This document shows positions 62,201 through 64,000 of a DNA stretch of 64,000 nt, in pieces. A program made the translations under genes and the position numbers. Below the pieces are notes generated by a model that was not told the origin of the DNA, ran no database searches, and worked only from the letters and a program-made list of their open reading frames with translations. The stretch is from CBDCMJ01 sp965218875 (GTDB lineage: Bacteria; Chloroflexota; Dehalococcoidia; Lucifugimonadales; UBA3495). The stretch is from contig OZ244707.1 in assembly GCA_965218875.1 (NCBI GenBank), positions 1,612,001-1,676,000 on the forward strand, written 5' to 3'. Every line of letters starts with the position of its first letter. Positions within the stretch are counted from its first letter, which is position 1.

Positions 62201-63362
62201 GTATACTGACCAGGACCGTTGCTTGAAAGGCCAGAACTGACATTGCGGCGTGGAGCCCGATCTGCCGGAGGCCCCGGACACAGTGCCGCTCCAGCCTCCG
62301 GGACTCCTTCATGGACTTGAACACCCGCTCGATGGCCTGGCGCTTCTCGTACAGGAACTTCCACTCCGGACCGTCCCGGCGAATGACCCCGAATAACCGG
62401 ATGTCTCTGGTCGGGTCCTCCCAGACCTCGGCGTTGCACCGGTGCGGGCCACCTACGGTCGTACCGTCCAGGTCACACGCTTCCGGTCGGCACCGGTACA
62501 GGTGGCCACGCTCCGGGTCGCTCCGGACGTACTCCATCGGGACCTGCCCCAGACACGTTGGGATACCCTTCTCCGTGTAGATGCCCTCGTAGAACTTGGC
62601 GTTGCCGGGACGCTTGATATGGATGATGGGGAGAATCTCCTTGTCGTTCAGGAACTCGTGGTTGGGCCGGCCGTCGTAGCCCCGATCGGCTATCAGGGCT
62701 GCAGGCCGGAACCAGGCGTACAGGGACTCAGCTCGAGCGACTACCTGGGGCAGTTCCGGGGAGTCGTTCCGCTTGGCCGTCGTAACGAACTGGGCCAGGG
62801 GAACGCCGTGGTTGGCGTCGGCGACCATGTGGACCTTGTATCCGAAACTCCATTCCTTCCCGCCTTCCTTCGCCCTGGTACTGTTCTTGGCGGTCCAACT
62901 GGCCTCGGGGTCGCTGATGCGCTTCCGGTTGGGGTTGGAGTGGGTGCGGACAACGGTCGAGTCAATAGCGACTTCCCGCCCCAGGTCCGGGATCAGGTCC
63001 TTCAACCGCTCGGTCAAGGCGGCAAAGCAGGCTTCGACCAGATCCGTATGGTGGGAGAGCCGCTGGATGAACCGGTTGAAGGTTGTGCGGTGCGGGAGGC
63101 CGCGGAACCCACAGAGCCGGCGGAAGTCACGGTCGTCTTCGAGTTGCCGGATCAAGGCGTTGGTGTGCGGGAGGTTCAGGACGAAAGAGGCCACGTAGGC
63201 CCGCCAGAGGGCCCGGAGGTCGTAACCCTGGCGTCCGGTCCAGCGGTACTGTTGGAGCCGGGCCAGGATGGCCGTGTCGTCGAGGCTGTACAGGACTGCC
63301 GCAAGGTCGCCAAAAGCGTCTTGCCGGAGCCGCGACGGCGGTGATAGAGTAGCAGATGCCAC
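62151..63362 (-). CDS. IS5/IS1182-type DDE transposase
   Basis: A 403-residue transposase. The DDE residues are visible: Asp in VAIDSTVVRTHSN, Asp in PAALIADRGYDGRP and Glu in YEKRQAIERVFKSMKES. HRTTFNRFIQRLSHHTDL is the N-terminal DUF772-type region. The start is GTG 63362 (VASATLSPPSRLRQDAFGDL), with GGAGG six bases upstream; the frame to 63464 is unsupported. The coding sequence looks intact. A TATAAT on the minus strand at 63481-63476 and an inverted repeat GAGAGGCCGG (63422-63431 and 63450-63459) precede it. Confidence 0.9.
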   Translation of the reverse strand: MASATLSPPSRLRQDAFGDLAAVLYSLDDTAILARLQQYRWTGRQGYDLRALWRAYVASFVLNLPHTNALIRQLEDDRDFRRLCGFRGLPHRTTFNRFIQRLSHHTDLVEACFAALTERLKDLIPDLGREVAIDSTVVRTHSNPNRKRISDPEASWTAKNSTRAKEGGKEWSFGYKVHMVADANHGVPLAQFVTTAKRNDSPELPQVVARAESLYAWFRPAALIADRGYDGRPNHEFLNDKEILPIIHIKRPGNAKFYEGIYTEKGIPTCLGQVPMEYVRSDPERGHLYRCRPEACDLDGTTVGGPHRCNAEVWEDPTRDIRLFGVIRRDGPEWKFLYEKRQAIERVFKSMKESRRLERHCVRGLRQIGLHAAMSVLAFQATVLVSILEGNEDLMRWMVRKVE

Positions 63363-63421
63363 CAGGAACCTCCGATTCCTTGTGGTAAGCCGCTGGGAAT
63401 CACACAATTCCTTGCGGCACG

Positions 63422-63481
63422 GAGAGGCCGGATGATGCTCAACACACCACCGGCCTCTCGGCAATTTGTAGCTGGATTATA
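63422..63481 (-). promoter_or_regulatory. possible transposase promoter and leader hairpin
   Basis: Minus strand: TATAAT (63481-63476), then the inverted repeat of GAGAGGCCGG (63459-63450 with 63431-63422). No clear -35 was found. The hairpin would lie in the transposase leader. Confidence 0.4.
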
Positions 63482-63518
63482 TCTGAGCTAGATACGGATT
63501 AGCTATGGCGCGGCGTCA

Positions 63519-63536
63519 GTTTTGCACTTCCCTCCC
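63519..63536 (-). repeat. right member of the 18-bp perfect inverted repeat bounding the small-gene element
   Basis: GTTTTGCACTTCCCTCCC on the plus strand, the exact reverse complement of 59017-59034. Confidence 0.75.
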
Positions 63537-63615
63537 AGGGGAGGGGCCGGTGGTCATTTGTGCCGCGGGTGGGATAGGATTATGATATTTGGCGGAGTTG
63601 TGGACGGAGTTGGCG

Positions 63616-64000
63616 ATGGCGCAGAACAAGACGGCACTGGTAACCGGCGGCGCCGGGTTCATCGGTTCTCACCTGGTGGACCGCCTACTGGAGTTGGGCT
63701 ACCGGGTGGTCGTGATCGACAATCTGAAGGCCGGCAAGCGGAAGAATCTCAACCCCGGTGCGTCTTTCCACCACTGCGACATCACCCAGCCGGCGGCGGA
63801 GGCGGTGTTCCACAGAGAGCAGCCGGACCTGGTCTTCCACCTGGCCGCGCAGACTGATGTCGGCTACTCCACCAGGGACCCGGTGAAAGACACGGAAGTG
63901 AACGTGGTGGGCACGCTGCGGATGCTGGAGGCGTCCAGACGCCACGGCGTAGACAAGTTCATCTTTTCCAGCACCGGGGGCGCCCTGTACGGCGATCCTT
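63616..64000 (+). CDS. NAD-dependent epimerase/dehydratase (partial at window end)
   Basis: The first 128 residues of an extended SDR, similar to UDP-glucose 4-epimerase. The cofactor motif is VTGGAGFIGSHLVDRLLE (GxxGxxG), with VVIDNLKAGKRKNL carrying the Asp for NAD, LVFHLAAQTDVGYS and FIFSSTGGALYGDP. The gene continues beyond the window. ATG 63616 has GGAG seven bases upstream. It would epimerise or dehydrate a nucleotide sugar for surface polysaccharides. Confidence 0.9.
   Translation, partial: MAQNKTALVTGGAGFIGSHLVDRLLELGYRVVVIDNLKAGKRKNLNPGASFHHCDITQPAAEAVFHREQPDLVFHLAAQTDVGYSTRDPVKDTEVNVVGTLRMLEASRRHGVDKFIFSSTGGALYGDP

Overview
The window is GC-rich genomic DNA, most likely from an uncultured Chloroflexota (Dehalococcoidia/SAR202-type) bacterium. 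That placement is inference. It rests on the mix of F420-type (Ddn-like) and luciferase-like flavin oxidoreductases, MaoC, SDR and FAH enzymes, a caa3-type oxidase locus, and many copies of a short palindromic repeat (TCATTCCGA ... GAGGAATCT ... AGATTCCTC ... TCGGAATGA) of a kind I associate with this phylum. I saw no rRNA, tRNA or CRISPR array.

Layout. 0-5 kb (minus strand): PHP hydrolase, two MaoC-type hydratases, a double VOC protein, then a split thiamine-dependent decarboxylase pair and a DinB protein. 5.06-5.49 kb: the RNase P RNA (minus) with a clear promoter. 6-9 kb: zinc-ribbon coiled-coil protein, SbcD nuclease, nitronate monooxygenase. 9.1-11.6 kb: repeats, a 25-bp tandem array and a toxin-antitoxin pair with a broken toxin. 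11.6-14.7 kb: 2-oxoacid dehydrogenase E1 alpha/beta and an SDR. 14.7-15.1 kb: repeats with a 28-bp tandem array. 15.4-20.6 kb: an operon with an NHL protein, both subunits of a B12-dependent acyl-CoA mutase, a PaaK-like CoA ligase and a GlcG/DUF336 protein. 20.8-27.4 kb: AddA/AddB-like helicase-nuclease. 28-38 kb: nucleobase permease with an ATPase-like tail, carbonic anhydrase, a possible transferred nuclease pair, amidase, F420-type oxidoreductase, deacetylase, SDR, FAH hydrolase. 38.4-44.8 kb: a very large ATP-dependent activase, its dehydratase-like partner and a TetR regulator. 45-51.6 kb: cytochrome oxidase assembly and structural genes. 51.8-58.9 kb: flavin monooxygenase, exported metallopeptidase, lipoprotein cyclophilin, heme-b/molybdopterin fusion, enoyl-CoA hydratase, hydroxyisobutyrate-type dehydrogenase. 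59.0-63.54 kb: a mosaic of tiny genes plus an IS transposase, bounded by an 18-bp perfect inverted repeat. 63.6 kb to the end: the start of a sugar-nucleotide epimerase.

Main points. (1) The mutase at 16400-18565 is not an ordinary methylmalonyl-CoA mutase. At the three substrate-determining positions it has Ile, Asp and Gln at exactly the spacing of 2-hydroxyisobutyryl-CoA mutase, and it sits beside a CoA ligase of the class that activates 2-hydroxyisobutyrate. This suggests a route joining branched tertiary-carbon acids to 3-hydroxybutyryl-CoA. (2) The 59.0-63.5 kb region looks like an undescribed small-gene element. Most of its small genes end in or next to a recurring tail motif, and two carry a recurring leader. 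(3) The dispersed repeats have moved recently, since two pairs of near-identical inverted copies lie about 8 and 42 kb apart. They also seem to have seeded tandem arrays. (4) Several multidomain fusions (permease-ATPase, oxidase subunit IV-cupredoxin, cytochrome b-sulfite oxidase) deserve a check.
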